Positions 1 through 6,991 of a DNA stretch of 64,000 nucleotides are shown here, one piece after another. The notes under the pieces were generated by a model that searched no databases, was not told the origin of the DNA, and was given only the letters and a program-made list of their open reading frames with translations. Position 1 is the first letter of the stretch. Each line of letters opens with the position of its first letter. The position numbers and the translations under genes were made by a program. The stretch comes from a virus: IMG/VR virus record IMGVR_UViG_3300017963_000201, positions 80,960-144,959 of that record; one strand, 5' to 3'.

Positions 1-164
1 AAACGATACTGGAAGAAAAAAAGACTGAGTATAAAAGATCTATGACAGGATGCGTACCGATAGATCACGGAAAAACATATATTAAATTATATAGATCTTT
101 ATTTTGGTACCAACAAAAACATGCTTTATATGATGCCCTACTAGAGTTATGTGAAAATGATTAA
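1..164 (+). CDS. 3' end of a gene cut by the window edge
   Basis: The frame open from base 3 ends at TAA 162-164 and encodes 53 C-terminal residues ending LYDALLELCEND. The next gene starts inside it (GTG 151 or ATG 157), the tight overlap seen all along this genome. No family recognised; the N-terminus lies outside the window. Confidence 0.6.
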   Translation, partial: TILEEKKTEYKRSMTGCVPIDHGKTYIKLYRSLFWYQQKHALYDALLELCEND

Positions 165-411
165 GAATATCTTAGAAACTATATTTATCGTACTGAGCCT
201 TGCTGCCGGGATAACGGGGTATGTTGGCTTCCTTATACTAGGTTTGTATTCTTTTTGGTGTACTTTAGAATATTTTAATAATCATGAAAGTATACTAGTT
301 GGCATAATTGTCGGGGTATTCCCATTGGTACTAATATCTGCGCTAACCTTTATCTTTGGTCGATTATTTTTTGAATGGTGGCTCATAAAATATAGGAGGA
401 GTCACCTATGA
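151..411 (+). CDS. small two-helix membrane protein
   Basis: An 86-residue protein with two hydrophobic segments (about residues 9-34 and 48-70) and a basic C-terminus (KYRRSHL), consistent with a small inner-membrane protein. The start may be GTG 151 or the ATG two codons later. Its stop overlaps the next ATG (ATGA), so the two genes are translationally coupled. Function unknown; membrane location is inferred from hydrophobicity only. Confidence 0.65.
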   Translation: MKMIKNILETIFIVLSLAAGITGYVGFLILGLYSFWCTLEYFNNHESILVGIIVGVFPLVLISALTFIFGRLFFEWWLIKYRRSHL

Positions 412-728
412 TTGATTACGCTAAATTAAAAATGGATCTCGCCAAGGCTAAACAGAGAGCAAAAGACGCAGCAGATAAAGTGGAAGACACAGGGTCCTGC
501 AACACGGATCACGTATTTATTCCTGTAGGATCGTGTAATAAGATCAAAAGAGGTAGCAAGAAATTATCAGAAATTTTCGGGGATGTCATTTTTCATAGTG
601 GTTGGCACCATGGGTATTTTGCACCTATACCCACGTATGGCTTAGGATATAAAAATACTGTTGCTCAGGAAGCTGCAGCAAAGGCACTTCGAGAATATGG
701 GGCATACGTATTTTACCAACTTGATTAA
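408..728 (+). CDS. hypothetical protein
   Basis: 106 residues. The ATG overlaps the previous stop and is preceded by a strong AGGAGG at about 393-398. The N-terminal 30 residues are lysine/alanine-rich and helical-looking; the rest is mixed, with a GWHHGYF segment near residue 63. No family recognised. Confidence 0.7.
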   Translation: MIDYAKLKMDLAKAKQRAKDAADKVEDTGSCNTDHVFIPVGSCNKIKRGSKKLSEIFGDVIFHSGWHHGYFAPIPTYGLGYKNTVAQEAAAKALREYGAYVFYQLD

Positions 729-931
729 TGAAAAAAAGATTATTAAAGGAATTAGAAAAACAAAGGTTTTGGAAAATAGCCAAGAAAGTAGGCTTTCTAA
801 AACTAGACTATGAAGATCAGCATTTATTAATTTTCAAAATTTATCAGATTGCGGAAGAAATGAGTAGCAGGAAAATGGATACTACCCCAATGATCGGTGA
901 GCTAGTATCTAAATACCTTATCGAGGACTAA
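728..931 (+). CDS. hypothetical protein
   Basis: 67 residues, basic N-terminus (MKKRLLKELEKQ), overall helical appearance. The ATG shares one base with the preceding TAA (TAATG), so it is coupled to the gene upstream. No recognisable domain. Confidence 0.65.
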   Translation: MKKRLLKELEKQRFWKIAKKVGFLKLDYEDQHLLIFKIYQIAEEMSSRKMDTTPMIGELVSKYLIED

Positions 932-933
932 TT

Positions 934-1254
934 ATGGGATTTGGAGATCAAAAGTTAATAGAAGAACAAAAAAGATTAGCCAAAATAGAAAAAGCAGAAA
1001 AAGAACATAAGCCCGTATTATATAAAGTTGTGGGTGAGAGGCAAGTGTCGGTCAAGACAGAATTAACTATTAAAGCCAGATCGGAAGAGGAAGCTGAAGA
1101 TTTGTTTTTCAAAGAAATTAAAAACTACGATTTAAATCAATTTGATTATTGCCCTGGAAATGAGGACATCGAAATTGAATCGATTGAAGCTTTACAAGCC
1201 ATAGAAGAACCAGATGATAAAACGCTAAATCTTTTTAATACAAAATCCTCATGA
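934..1254 (+). CDS. hypothetical charged protein
   Basis: 106 residues. A lysine/glutamate-rich helical N-terminus (about 1-28) is followed by a probable beta/alpha segment with an acidic C-terminus. It starts two bases after the preceding stop and its TGA overlaps the phosphoesterase ATG. Function unknown. Confidence 0.65.
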   Translation: MGFGDQKLIEEQKRLAKIEKAEKEHKPVLYKVVGERQVSVKTELTIKARSEEEAEDLFFKEIKNYDLNQFDYCPGNEDIEIESIEALQAIEEPDDKTLNLFNTKSS

Positions 1255-1835
1255 TATTTTTTACGGCTGATACGCACTTTAACCATACAAATATTTTAAA
1301 GTTATGTATGCGTCCTTATTACTGTATCAAGGAAATGAACGAGGATATAATTGAAAGGTGGAATACCACAGTAACAACAAATGATATTGTTTTTCATTTG
1401 GGTGACTTTAGCTTTTCAGACCCAAGACCCTTTTTAGCTCGATTAAATGGGCAAATTATTATTATAAAAGGTAACCACGACAACAGATCTGTACGTAAAA
1501 AGTTTAATATATATTCACACCAAATGCGCATGAGGATTGGCAACTTTTTTTGTTTATTAAATCACCGACCCCTATACTCAGGGACTAATAAAGATCACCA
1601 CGATCCAAAAGAAGAAATAGCTTATCCAGCAAGATACGATTTTATAATTTCCGGCCACGTTCACGAGAAATGGCTCTGGACGGGCCGATCTTTAAATGTA
1701 GGGGTTGATCAACACGAATTTACGCCTCTGAGTTACCCCCTTGTCCTAAACTTACTTTATGCTCGTAAAGAGCACCTTATGACTAAACATGCTACATCGT
1801 GGGATAAAATTAAACAAAAAAACTTAGACGAATAG
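1251..1835 (+). CDS. calcineurin-like metallophosphoesterase
   Basis: 194 residues with the full metallophosphoesterase motif set in order: TADTHFNH (residues 5-12), HLGDFSF (about 49-55), KGNHDNR (about 73-79), an NHRPLYS histidine (about 103) and SGHVHEKW (about 133-140). These are the residues that hold two metal ions in calcineurin-type phosphatases and nucleases. The length matches small phage stand-alone members. The substrate (phosphomonoester, cyclic nucleotide or nucleic acid) cannot be told from sequence. The ATG overlaps the upstream TGA, so it is the last gene of the first plus-strand operon. Confidence 0.9.
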   Translation: MIFFTADTHFNHTNILKLCMRPYYCIKEMNEDIIERWNTTVTTNDIVFHLGDFSFSDPRPFLARLNGQIIIIKGNHDNRSVRKKFNIYSHQMRMRIGNFFCLLNHRPLYSGTNKDHHDPKEEIAYPARYDFIISGHVHEKWLWTGRSLNVGVDQHEFTPLSYPLVLNLLYARKEHLMTKHATSWDKIKQKNLDE

Positions 1836-1853
1836 TTGGTTCATTCAACCAAC
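1835..1853 (+). terminator. weak hairpin after the phosphoesterase gene
   Basis: A perfect 7-bp stem (GTTGGTT/AACCAAC) with a 5-base loop begins on the TAG stop codon. No T-run follows, so it may be an mRNA 3'-end or Rho-assisted element rather than a classic intrinsic terminator. Confidence 0.35.
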
Positions 1854-1980
1854 TTACCTACCTAAACTAAGCAAACTTTACCTACTAAAATTTTCCAAAA
1901 TTGCAAAATTTATATAGGATTTTCGTGTAGGTTTTATGCCTACTTCTTTATAATTCGAATACTTATACGTAATACAATTG

Positions 1981-1996
1981 TGGCACGCTATTTGCT
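1981..1996 (+). promoter_or_regulatory. sigma54 (RpoN) -24/-12 promoter
   Basis: TGGCAC-N5-TTGC with exactly ten bases between the GG and GC dinucleotides, followed by T, is a full match to the sigma54 consensus. It lies 160 bp upstream of the SNF2 gene in a 319-bp intergenic region and would start transcription near 2007. Seen directly; activity, and any enhancer-binding activator, are inferred. Confidence 0.6.
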
Positions 1997-2014
1997 AATT
2001 ATATAAATTGTAAT

Positions 2015-2088
2015 GGCTACCGGACTCAAAAAAATAGGGCTAGTGGTTATGGTCGCCCTGGCCATCTGCAAAACCGAGCCCGGTGGCT
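2015..2088 (+). ncRNA. candidate structured leader RNA upstream of SNF2 gene
   Basis: GGCTACCGG (2015-2023) can pair with CCGGTGGCT (2080-2088) over nine positions, including G-U pairs. It encloses an inner ATGGT/GCCAT helix and a GGGC/GCCC pairing option. The segment is GC-rich compared with its surroundings and sits just downstream of the sigma54-like promoter. It could be a riboswitch-like leader or a small RNA. No known class recognised. Confidence 0.3.
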
Positions 2089-2102
2089 ATCGAAAAAATA
2101 CC

Positions 2103-2132
2103 TTGACAAACGTAACACGTTTGTGTTACGTT
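2103..2132 (+). promoter_or_regulatory. sigma70-like promoter with overlapping palindromic operator
   Basis: A consensus TTGACA -35 (2103-2108) is followed immediately by a perfect inverted repeat, AACGTAACAC-GTTT-GTGTTACGTT (2109-2132), which covers the spacer and the weak -10 (TACGTT, 2127-2132). A repressor bound there would block RNA polymerase. The SNF2 start codon is 23 bases downstream, after an AAAGGGA ribosome site. The repeat is seen directly; repression is inferred. Confidence 0.55.
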
Positions 2133-2154
2133 AGACGGTAGAAAGGGAATTTCC

Positions 2155-4140
2155 ATGAAAATCCATTACAGCGCACAACAAAAATTATACTATGCGGAAG
2201 CGACGAAGGAAGAGCGCTTCCCACTAAAAGAAGCGGGGTTCTGGTTCCACGGGCCAGAATACCGTTGCAGCTTCTCTGGGTGCAAATGCTGTGCCATCAA
2301 ACTAGAGTGGGTTTGGTGGACCACCAAACCTGAAATCGCAGCCAGACTCCTGGAAGTCTGTGACGATGACGCAAAATGTGCCCTCACGGGGCACGTCGAG
2401 AGCGTGGAGGCTTCCCGAGCCTCCGACGCTGAGATAGATATTCCCTGCCCCGAAAATCTCGCTTACCGCCCCTTCCAGCGGGCCGGTGTAGCCTACGCAG
2501 CCGAGCGTAGCGCTACAATGATCGCCGACGAAATGGGGCTTGGAAAAACAATACAAGCCCTGGGGATTGCCAACTATAAAAAAGCAAAAAACATCTTAAT
2601 TGTTTGCCCCGCGTCTCTACGATTAAATTGGAAGCGGGAGGCCCAGAAATGGCTCGTAGAGCCACACACGATCCAAGTTGTCACCAAGCCATCGGACGAC
2701 GTGAGCGCTGCTGATATCGTAATCATTAATTATGACCGCTGTAAAGGTCAGCACCTTGAAGCGCTGAAAGCCAGAGAGTGGGATCTTATAGTAGTGGACG
2801 AGGTTCACTATTGCAAAAACCCGAAAGCCCAGCGGACCAAGAATATCCTGGGCTATTGGGATCGCAAAAACCGTACAGCGGTCCCCGGCCTGGTAGACCG
2901 AGCGAAAATTAAACTTTTTCTCACGGGCACCCCGATCACAAACCGCCCCATTGAGCTGCACCCACTGGCCGCAAAACTCGATCTCCGAGAGTTTGGAAAT
3001 TTTATGCGCTTCGCCAAACGCTACTGTGACGCCCACGAGACCAGATACGGATGGGACTTTTCGGGCGCGAGTCATCTAGACGAACTCCAAGCCAAACTTC
3101 GCGGAAGTTTTATGGTTCGCAGGCTAAAGAAAGACGTGCTCAAAGAGCTTCCGGCAAAAGTCAGACAGGTTGTCATTTTGAACCAAAATGGGTGCGCAAA
3201 CGCGGTAAAAGCCGAACAAAAGGCATGGGCGCAAGCCGGGGGAGCGGACTTTGAAGCACTAAAAGCTAACGTGGAGCTTGCCGCTGCCAGTGAAGATCAA
3301 AATGCTTACAGGTCTGCAGTACATGCCCTTAATTCAGCAATCCGGGTCGCTTTTGAAGATATGGCCGAAATTCGACATGAAACAGCAGAAAAGAAAACCC
3401 CAGCAGTGCTTGAACACTGCGATGACATACTTGAAAATGTCAGCAAGCTGGTGATTTTTGCACACCACAAAAAAGTAATTGCAGGGATCAAAGAGCATTA
3501 TGGCGAAAAAGCAGTAGTCGTGGATGGATCAACTCCTAATGATGCCCGGCAAGCAGCTGTAGACGCATTTCAAAACGATCCTAGCATTAAAGTTTTCATC
3601 GGATCGATCAAGGCTGCTGGTGTTGGCCTAACACTGACCGCAGCCTCCCACGTTGTTTTTGCCGAGCTGGATTGGACACCAGCAAACATGACGCAAGCGG
3701 AAGATCGTTGCCACCGGATCGGGCAAACCGATTCCGTCACTGTCCAGCACTTGGTTGTCAATGGCAGCCTTGACGCCAGGATGGCTGAAATCCTCGTGTG
3801 GAAACAGGAAATTATTGAAGCTGCGCTGGATAATCCTGAGAAGGCCATAGAGGTTCCTGAGCCCACCGAACTCCCCAAACCCAAATATCCCAAAGCGACT
3901 GATGAGCAGCGCAAGGCTTGCACCGATGCCCTCCGAATGCTTGCAGGACTGTGTGATGGGGCACTTAAAATAGATGGGCATGGATTCAATAAATGCGATA
4001 GTACAATTGGAAAAAGTTTAGCTTCGCGCTCTATGGATCGTGAGCTAACGGACGGCGAAGTGTTCTTGGCCAAACGAATCCTGCCAAAATACCACAGGCA
4101 GGTCGGTAGCGATCTCATTGAAAAGGTAAAAGCGGCATGA
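2155..4140 (+). CDS. SNF2/SMARCAL1-like DNA-dependent ATPase
   Basis: 661 residues. The N-terminal about 95 residues are a small cysteine- and tryptophan-containing module. The SNF2 helicase core follows: motif I DEMGLGKT (125-132), motif II DEVH (215-218), motif III LTGTP (256-260), motif V GVGLTLT (489-495) and motif VI QAEDRCHRIGQ (514-524). This is the arrangement of the SMARCAL1-like branch, which remodels or anneals DNA rather than unwinding long duplexes; a role at replication forks is inferred. The C-terminal about 90 residues are unassigned. Base composition is clearly GC-richer than neighbouring genes, and the gene has its own sigma54- and sigma70-like promoters, so recent acquisition is likely. 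Its TGA overlaps the next ATG. Confidence 0.93.
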   Translation: MKIHYSAQQKLYYAEATKEERFPLKEAGFWFHGPEYRCSFSGCKCCAIKLEWVWWTTKPEIAARLLEVCDDDAKCALTGHVESVEASRASDAEIDIPCPENLAYRPFQRAGVAYAAERSATMIADEMGLGKTIQALGIANYKKAKNILIVCPASLRLNWKREAQKWLVEPHTIQVVTKPSDDVSAADIVIINYDRCKGQHLEALKAREWDLIVVDEVHYCKNPKAQRTKNILGYWDRKNRTAVPGLVDRAKIKLFLTGTPITNRPIELHPLAAKLDLREFGNFMRFAKRYCDAHETRYGWDFSGASHLDELQAKLRGSFMVRRLKKDVLKELPAKVRQVVILNQNGCANAVKAEQKAWAQAGGADFEALKANVELAAASEDQNAYRSAVHALNSAIRVAFEDMAEIRHETAEKKTPAVLEHCDDILENVSKLVIFAHHKKVIAGIKEHYGEKAVVVDGSTPNDARQAAVDAFQNDPSIKVFIGSIKAAGVGLTLTAASHVVFAELDWTPANMTQAEDRCHRIGQTDSVTVQHLVVNGSLDARMAEILVWKQEIIEAALDNPEKAIEVPEPTELPKPKYPKATDEQRKACTDALRMLAGLCDGALKIDGHGFNKCDSTIGKSLASRSMDRELTDGEVFLAKRILPKYHRQVGSDLIEKVKAA

Positions 4141-4358
4141 GTCACTACATATGGTCATGCGGGCATAAGACTGCTAAGTCTTACAAAACCTATCCGATGT
4201 GCCCTGTTTGCGCAGTAGAGCAAGGCAAATATGCGGCTATGATTGCTCAGATTGAGGCGATAAGAGATCAAGAGAATGAGCGAAACAGAAGAGAAGGGAT
4301 TGCTTGGTCCAAAATTTTCAACCGGCAAGGTTGCCCTTACTGTGGGGGAATCACATGA
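4137..4358 (+). CDS. small zinc-ribbon protein
   Basis: 73 residues with cysteine pairs CPVC (about 22-25) and CPYC (about 67-70), plus an N-terminal CGH, suggesting one bound zinc. The start overlaps the SNF2 stop (ATGA), so it is co-translated with the helicase. Function unknown. Confidence 0.65.
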   Translation: MSHYIWSCGHKTAKSYKTYPMCPVCAVEQGKYAAMIAQIEAIRDQENERNRREGIAWSKIFNRQGCPYCGGIT

Positions 4359-4606
4359 AAGCTCAAGTTACTTTTCACTTTGACATGGAAGACATTATAT
4401 CGATATGTATTCATTGCTATCGGTACACCGGAGTTAGCTTAATCAAAAGTAAAAAACATATACTTAAAACAGTCCGTAACCATTTTGAAAACTACGGCTA
4501 CTGTTTGCTACAGACGGAAGTACCGTCTTGGGATAAACGCCTAGATCTAACTATGGAAGAAAAATTGTTCGCAGCATGGTGCAAAGAACAAAAGTGGGGA
4601 AACTAG
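4355..4606 (+). CDS. hypothetical protein
   Basis: 83 residues from the ATG at 4355, which overlaps the previous TGA and has GGGGGA upstream. An earlier in-frame ATG at 4304 is less likely because it would lie deep inside the preceding gene. The protein has an IHCYRY segment and a helical C-terminus. It ends with TAG, and the same frame stays open for 25 more codons to 4684. Confidence 0.6.
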   Translation: MKAQVTFHFDMEDIISICIHCYRYTGVSLIKSKKHILKTVRNHFENYGYCLLQTEVPSWDKRLDLTMEEKLFAAWCKEQKWGN

Positions 4607-4609
4607 GCC

Positions 4610-4684
4610 ATGTCTAGATTCCATTGTTATCACGATTGGGCTAGCGAGCCCGCTTTGCTTACTCATACAAAAAATGGCTATTGA
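4610..4684 (+). CDS. possible 24-residue peptide, or readthrough tail
   Basis: ATG 4610 opens a 24-codon frame (cysteine, two histidines, two tryptophan/tyrosine positions) ending TGA. It continues the frame of the preceding gene after its TAG. It could be a micro-gene, a C-terminal extension made by stop-codon readthrough, or chance. Confidence 0.25.
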   Translation: MSRFHCYHDWASEPALLTHTKNGY

Positions 4685-4698
4685 ATACGAGAAAAATA

Positions 4699-4929
4699 AT
4701 GCAAGATAAAAACCAAATACAAGTACGTGCTTGCCAATGTATCCGTTGTGGGCATCTTTGGGTTGCGAGAGTTATACTATCAAGCAATACAACCAACCTA
4801 TCAGGGGAAGCTACAAAGTGGTGCCCTTCTTGCGGATCAAAAGCGGGATACTGTGGCCCAATACAGATATTAAAATTTGAGGAAAACCATGAAAACAATC
4901 TGCGCACAATGCGGAAAAATACTTACTGA
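4699..4929 (+). CDS. small zinc-ribbon protein
   Basis: 76 residues from ATG 4699, with CQCIRCGHLW (about 14-23) and CPSCGSKAGYC (about 48-58), a treble-clef or zinc-ribbon pattern. A TTG at 4681 would add six residues but lacks a ribosome site. The last 40 bases overlap the next gene in another frame. Confidence 0.6.
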   Translation: MQDKNQIQVRACQCIRCGHLWVARVILSSNTTNLSGEATKWCPSCGSKAGYCGPIQILKFEENHENNLRTMRKNTY

Positions 4930-5044
4930 TGAGTTTGGGAATCGTTTACATTCTGCTAATTTTGATTCAGAAATACCACACCCAACTAAGTACTTTACGT
5001 ATGCATGGTGTAATATATGTGCAGCAAAACGCAAAAAATGGTGA
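4889..5044 (+). CDS. 51-residue zinc-finger protein
   Basis: ATG 4889 follows a TTGAGGA ribosome site. The peptide starts MKTICAQCGKIL and carries a second pair, CNIC, near residue 42, so four cysteines spaced for one zinc. It overlaps both neighbours in different frames. The ribosome site and cysteine spacing support it. Confidence 0.55.
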   Translation: MKTICAQCGKILTDEFGNRLHSANFDSEIPHPTKYFTYAWCNICAAKRKKW

Positions 5045-5261
5045 AAAGAAACGGTATGTACGTATATATTTTAGAGATCACAACAGAAAAGCTAAATGGT
5101 ATTGGGCTATAAAGATTAAGAATAAAAAATATATAAGATGCAAAAAAGATGGTGATGATTTTTCTTACATGAGAAAATGTGGTACTGAAATAGAGAAATT
5201 GTATATTATGTTTGGAGAGCCGGAAAAAGAGATCCCGTTTAGGGTATATAGAATATTTTAA
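5001..5261 (+). CDS. hypothetical basic protein, start or frame uncertain
   Basis: The frame is open from 4929 to 5261, but its first part overlaps the zinc-finger gene. The convincing part is the lysine-rich C-terminal half (KWYWAIKIKNKKY and onward). An ATG at 5038 in another frame (MVKRNGMYVYILE) overlaps the previous stop in coupled fashion and runs only 24 codons. A frameshift near 5095 joining the two frames would give one sensible protein. I cannot decide without homologues. Confidence 0.35.
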   Translation: MHGVIYVQQNAKNGEKKRYVRIYFRDHNRKAKWYWAIKIKNKKYIRCKKDGDDFSYMRKCGTEIEKLYIMFGEPEKEIPFRVYRIF

Positions 5262-5273
5262 ACGAGGTAGGAG

Positions 5274-5963
5274 ATGTGGAGTTACTACGGTAGCAAAAAA
5301 AAAAAGATTGCAAAACTTTACCCTTTTCCCAAATACGAATTAATTATAGAACCGTTTGCAGGTGCAGCTTGGTATAGTGTTTTGCACCGAGATAAAAATA
5401 TATTGCTTAACGAAAAGTATATTGTAATATATAATATTTGGAATTGGTTAATAAACAGAGCAAGTTCTAAATTGATTTTGGAAAATGCAGACTTCTATAA
5501 CGGCCAAGATATTAGCTAAATTGATTTGGAAAAACCGCATAAAGACTTGATAGGTTTTTGTATCAATAGAGGTAGCATAGCACCTAAAAATATTGTTCAA
5601 AAATGGAGTTGCCAAGTAGCATCTAAGCCCAATTGGGCAAGCACAACTAACTTTTTTTTAAAGAGAGTAGCAAAACTATTGCCTTAAATTAAGCACTGGA
5701 AAACACAATTTGGCGATTACAAAAAACTACCTAATGTTAAGGCAACTTGGTTCATTGACCCGCCTTATCAGTTTGGGGGCGAACACTACGCAATCAATGA
5801 TATTAACTATCATGAACTTAGTGACTGGTGCAAAACACGAAAGGGGCAAGTAATTGTCTGTGAAAATAATAAGTCTGATTGGCTGCCATTTGTAGCTTTA
5901 ACAGGAATTACAGGACAGCGTTGTAACACAACAGAATCGGTTTGGATAAATGAAAATCTATAA
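5274..5963 (+). pseudogene. dam-type DNA adenine methylase broken by two stops
   Basis: One reading frame throughout encodes a D12-class adenine-N6 methylase: YYGSKKKKI and IEPFAGAAWYS (SAM-binding motif I) near the N-terminus, and FIDPPYQFGGEHY, the catalytic DPPY motif, at about 5754-5791. In-frame TAA codons at 5517-5519 and 5685-5687 interrupt it. AGGAG precedes the first ATG. No frameshift is needed and the flanking sequence is well conserved, so the lesions are recent or are sequence errors. The intact form would be about 228 residues. TAA is a normal stop elsewhere in the window, so recoding is unlikely. Confidence 0.8.
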
Positions 5964-5972
5964 GATTTAGTT

Positions 5973-6146
5973 ATGAAACAGGGAATGCGTCAAATATACA
6001 ATGGGTTTACTCGAGGTACTGGTGGATTAAAGTGCTATTGTTGCGGTGCCCGCTATAGAGCTATGAAAGCTATAAGAGCAAAAAACAAAATAAAAAATAA
6101 GCAAATTACCCGCGAAGCAAACTCTAATGGGTTACACACCCGATAA
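5973..6146 (+). CDS. 57-residue zinc-knuckle protein
   Basis: ATG 5973 lies nine bases after the methylase frame ends. The peptide has a CYCCGARY motif near residue 23 and a very basic C-terminus (KAIRAKNKIKNKQ), a plausible nucleic-acid binder. No family recognised. Confidence 0.45.
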   Translation: MKQGMRQIYNGFTRGTGGLKCYCCGARYRAMKAIRAKNKIKNKQITREANSNGLHTR

Positions 6147-6231
6147 CCACTCTTTGTATTGGGTTTATGGGTGTGGTGATAAGAATAGGGCTTTTACTGA
6201 GCTAGATCCCTACCTAAGTTTCATAAGATAA
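6127..6231 (+). CDS. possible 34-residue peptide
   Basis: ATG 6127 lies inside the end of the previous gene, in another frame, and reads MGYTPDNHSLYWVYG and onward to TAA 6229-6231. It fills the space before the NADAR gene. Supported only by position and aromatic-rich content. Confidence 0.3.
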   Translation: MGYTPDNHSLYWVYGCGDKNRAFTELDPYLSFIR

Positions 6232-6248
6232 CTGGTATTATACACTTT

Positions 6249-6680
6249 ATGAAATCTATTACAAGCTTCCGTGGTGAATACGCTTTTCTAAGTAATTTCT
6301 ATCCAGCATCAGTCCCCTTTCGGGGTATCATCTTCCCTACCGCCGAGCATGCTTATCAAGCGCAAAAGTCAAAAAGCCTAGAAGACCAAAAAAGGATAGC
6401 ACAAGTCAAAACTCCCGGAGAAGCTAAAAGACTAGGTAGATTTCTTAATCTTTATTCCGGATGGGATCAGATACGTATCCCCATCATGTTTGCAATTATT
6501 TACCGCAAATTTACTCACAACAAATATTTAGGTAAAAAGTTAGTAGCGACTAACCCAAAGATACTTATTGAAGAGAATACCTGGGGCGATAAATACTGGG
6601 GAAAAGTAAACGGAGATGGGCTTAATCTATTAGGATCACAGCTAATGCAGGTACGTTGGCTTCTCATAGAAAAAGGTTGA
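6249..6680 (+). CDS. NADAR-family (YbiA-like) N-glycosidase
   Basis: 143 residues, the normal length for the YbiA/NADAR family. Family motifs are FRGEYAFLSNFYPA (8-21), PTAEHAYQAQK (about 31-41), ENTWGDKYWGK (about 108-118) and GLNLLGSQLMQVR near the C-terminus. Family members hydrolyse N-glycosidic bonds of ADP-ribose-type substrates, including removal of ADP-ribose from DNA bases and breakdown of riboflavin intermediates. In a phage this could counter DNA ADP-ribosylation defence or serve NAD metabolism (inference). It is the last plus-strand protein gene before the convergent junction. Confidence 0.88.
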   Translation: MKSITSFRGEYAFLSNFYPASVPFRGIIFPTAEHAYQAQKSKSLEDQKRIAQVKTPGEAKRLGRFLNLYSGWDQIRIPIMFAIIYRKFTHNKYLGKKLVATNPKILIEENTWGDKYWGKVNGDGLNLLGSQLMQVRWLLIEKG

Positions 6681-6705
6681 CACACTCAAGTACTATTATT
6701 AATAT
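6677..6705 (+). promoter_or_regulatory. sRNA unit 1 promoter
   Basis: TTGACA (6677-6682), 17-bp spacer, TAATAT (6700-6705). The -35 begins inside the NADAR stop codon region. Predicted start near 6712. Confidence 0.65.
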
Positions 6706-6711
6706 AGGTAC

Positions 6712-6801
6712 TAGAGAGTCGATTCAGCTTGGTATCCTGGTTCGATGTCTAAGTTGGCAGACTCTCTTGCTCCTAAGCTAAATGCTTAGGAGTTTTTATT
6801 T
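6712..6801 (+). ncRNA. candidate small RNA 1 of a four-unit array
   Basis: Predicted transcript of about 88 nt from the promoter at 6677. Its 5' part can form a long-range stem, AGAGAGTC with GACTCTCT, around a 39-nt loop, followed directly by a strong intrinsic terminator. No open frame with a ribosome site is seen. Transcription is inferred from the promoter and terminator. Confidence 0.55.
6770..6801 (+). terminator. sRNA unit 1 intrinsic terminator
   Basis: CTCCTAAGC-TAAAT-GCTTAGGAG, a perfect 9-bp stem followed by TTTTTATTT. The T-tract runs straight into the next unit's TTGACA. Confidence 0.8.
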
Positions 6802-6828
6802 GACAGGATTAGCCTAATACAGTATATT
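6800..6828 (+). promoter_or_regulatory. sRNA unit 2 promoter
   Basis: TTGACA (6800-6805), 17-bp spacer, TATATT (6823-6828). It overlaps the end of the unit 1 terminator. Confidence 0.6.
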
Positions 6829-6834
6829 ACCTTT

Positions 6835-6897
6835 TGGGTGTTAGAAGTGGCCTTGGATTGATGATCGCTCCCGGAATTATCCGGGAGCACTTTTTTA
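6835..6897 (+). ncRNA. candidate small RNA 2
   Basis: About 62 nt: some 32 nt of unpaired-looking leader followed by the terminator hairpin. It has the architecture of a minimal bacterial antisense RNA (5' seed plus terminator). Target unknown. Confidence 0.5.
6867..6897 (+). terminator. sRNA unit 2 intrinsic terminator
   Basis: GCTCCCGGA-ATTA-TCCGGGAGC, a perfect 9-bp stem followed by ACTTTTTT. Confidence 0.8.
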
Positions 6898-6925
6898 TTG
6901 ACACGTATTACTATTTTGATAAGTT
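6898..6925 (+). promoter_or_regulatory. sRNA unit 3 promoter
   Basis: TTGACA (6898-6903), 16-bp spacer, TAAGTT (6920-6925). The -10 is weaker than in the other units. Confidence 0.5.
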
Positions 6926-6931
6926 AGCTAA

Positions 6932-6989
6932 CGAACGTGATCTCCGGAATAACCCCCTTCAATTACCGCTACGATTGAAGGGGGGTTTT
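6932..6989 (+). ncRNA. candidate small RNA 3
   Basis: About 57 nt: roughly 21 nt of leader, then an 11-bp terminator hairpin that makes up most of the RNA. Confidence 0.45.
6953..6989 (+). terminator. sRNA unit 3 intrinsic terminator
   Basis: CCCCCTTCAAT (6953-6963) pairs perfectly with ATTGAAGGGGG (6974-6984), followed by G and TTTT. Confidence 0.8.
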
Positions 6990-6991
6990 CC

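Noticed and set aside
2302-4145. Several long minus-strand frames opposite the SNF2 gene
   Set aside because: The plus frame has all helicase motifs; the minus frames are compositional shadows of the GC-rich gene.
6712-6766. tRNA-like element: AGAGAGT...ACTCTCT arms with GGTTCGA in between
   Set aside because: Only 55 nt between arms, the GGTTCGA is not placed as a T-loop, and no D or anticodon stem fits. Better explained as sRNA 1.
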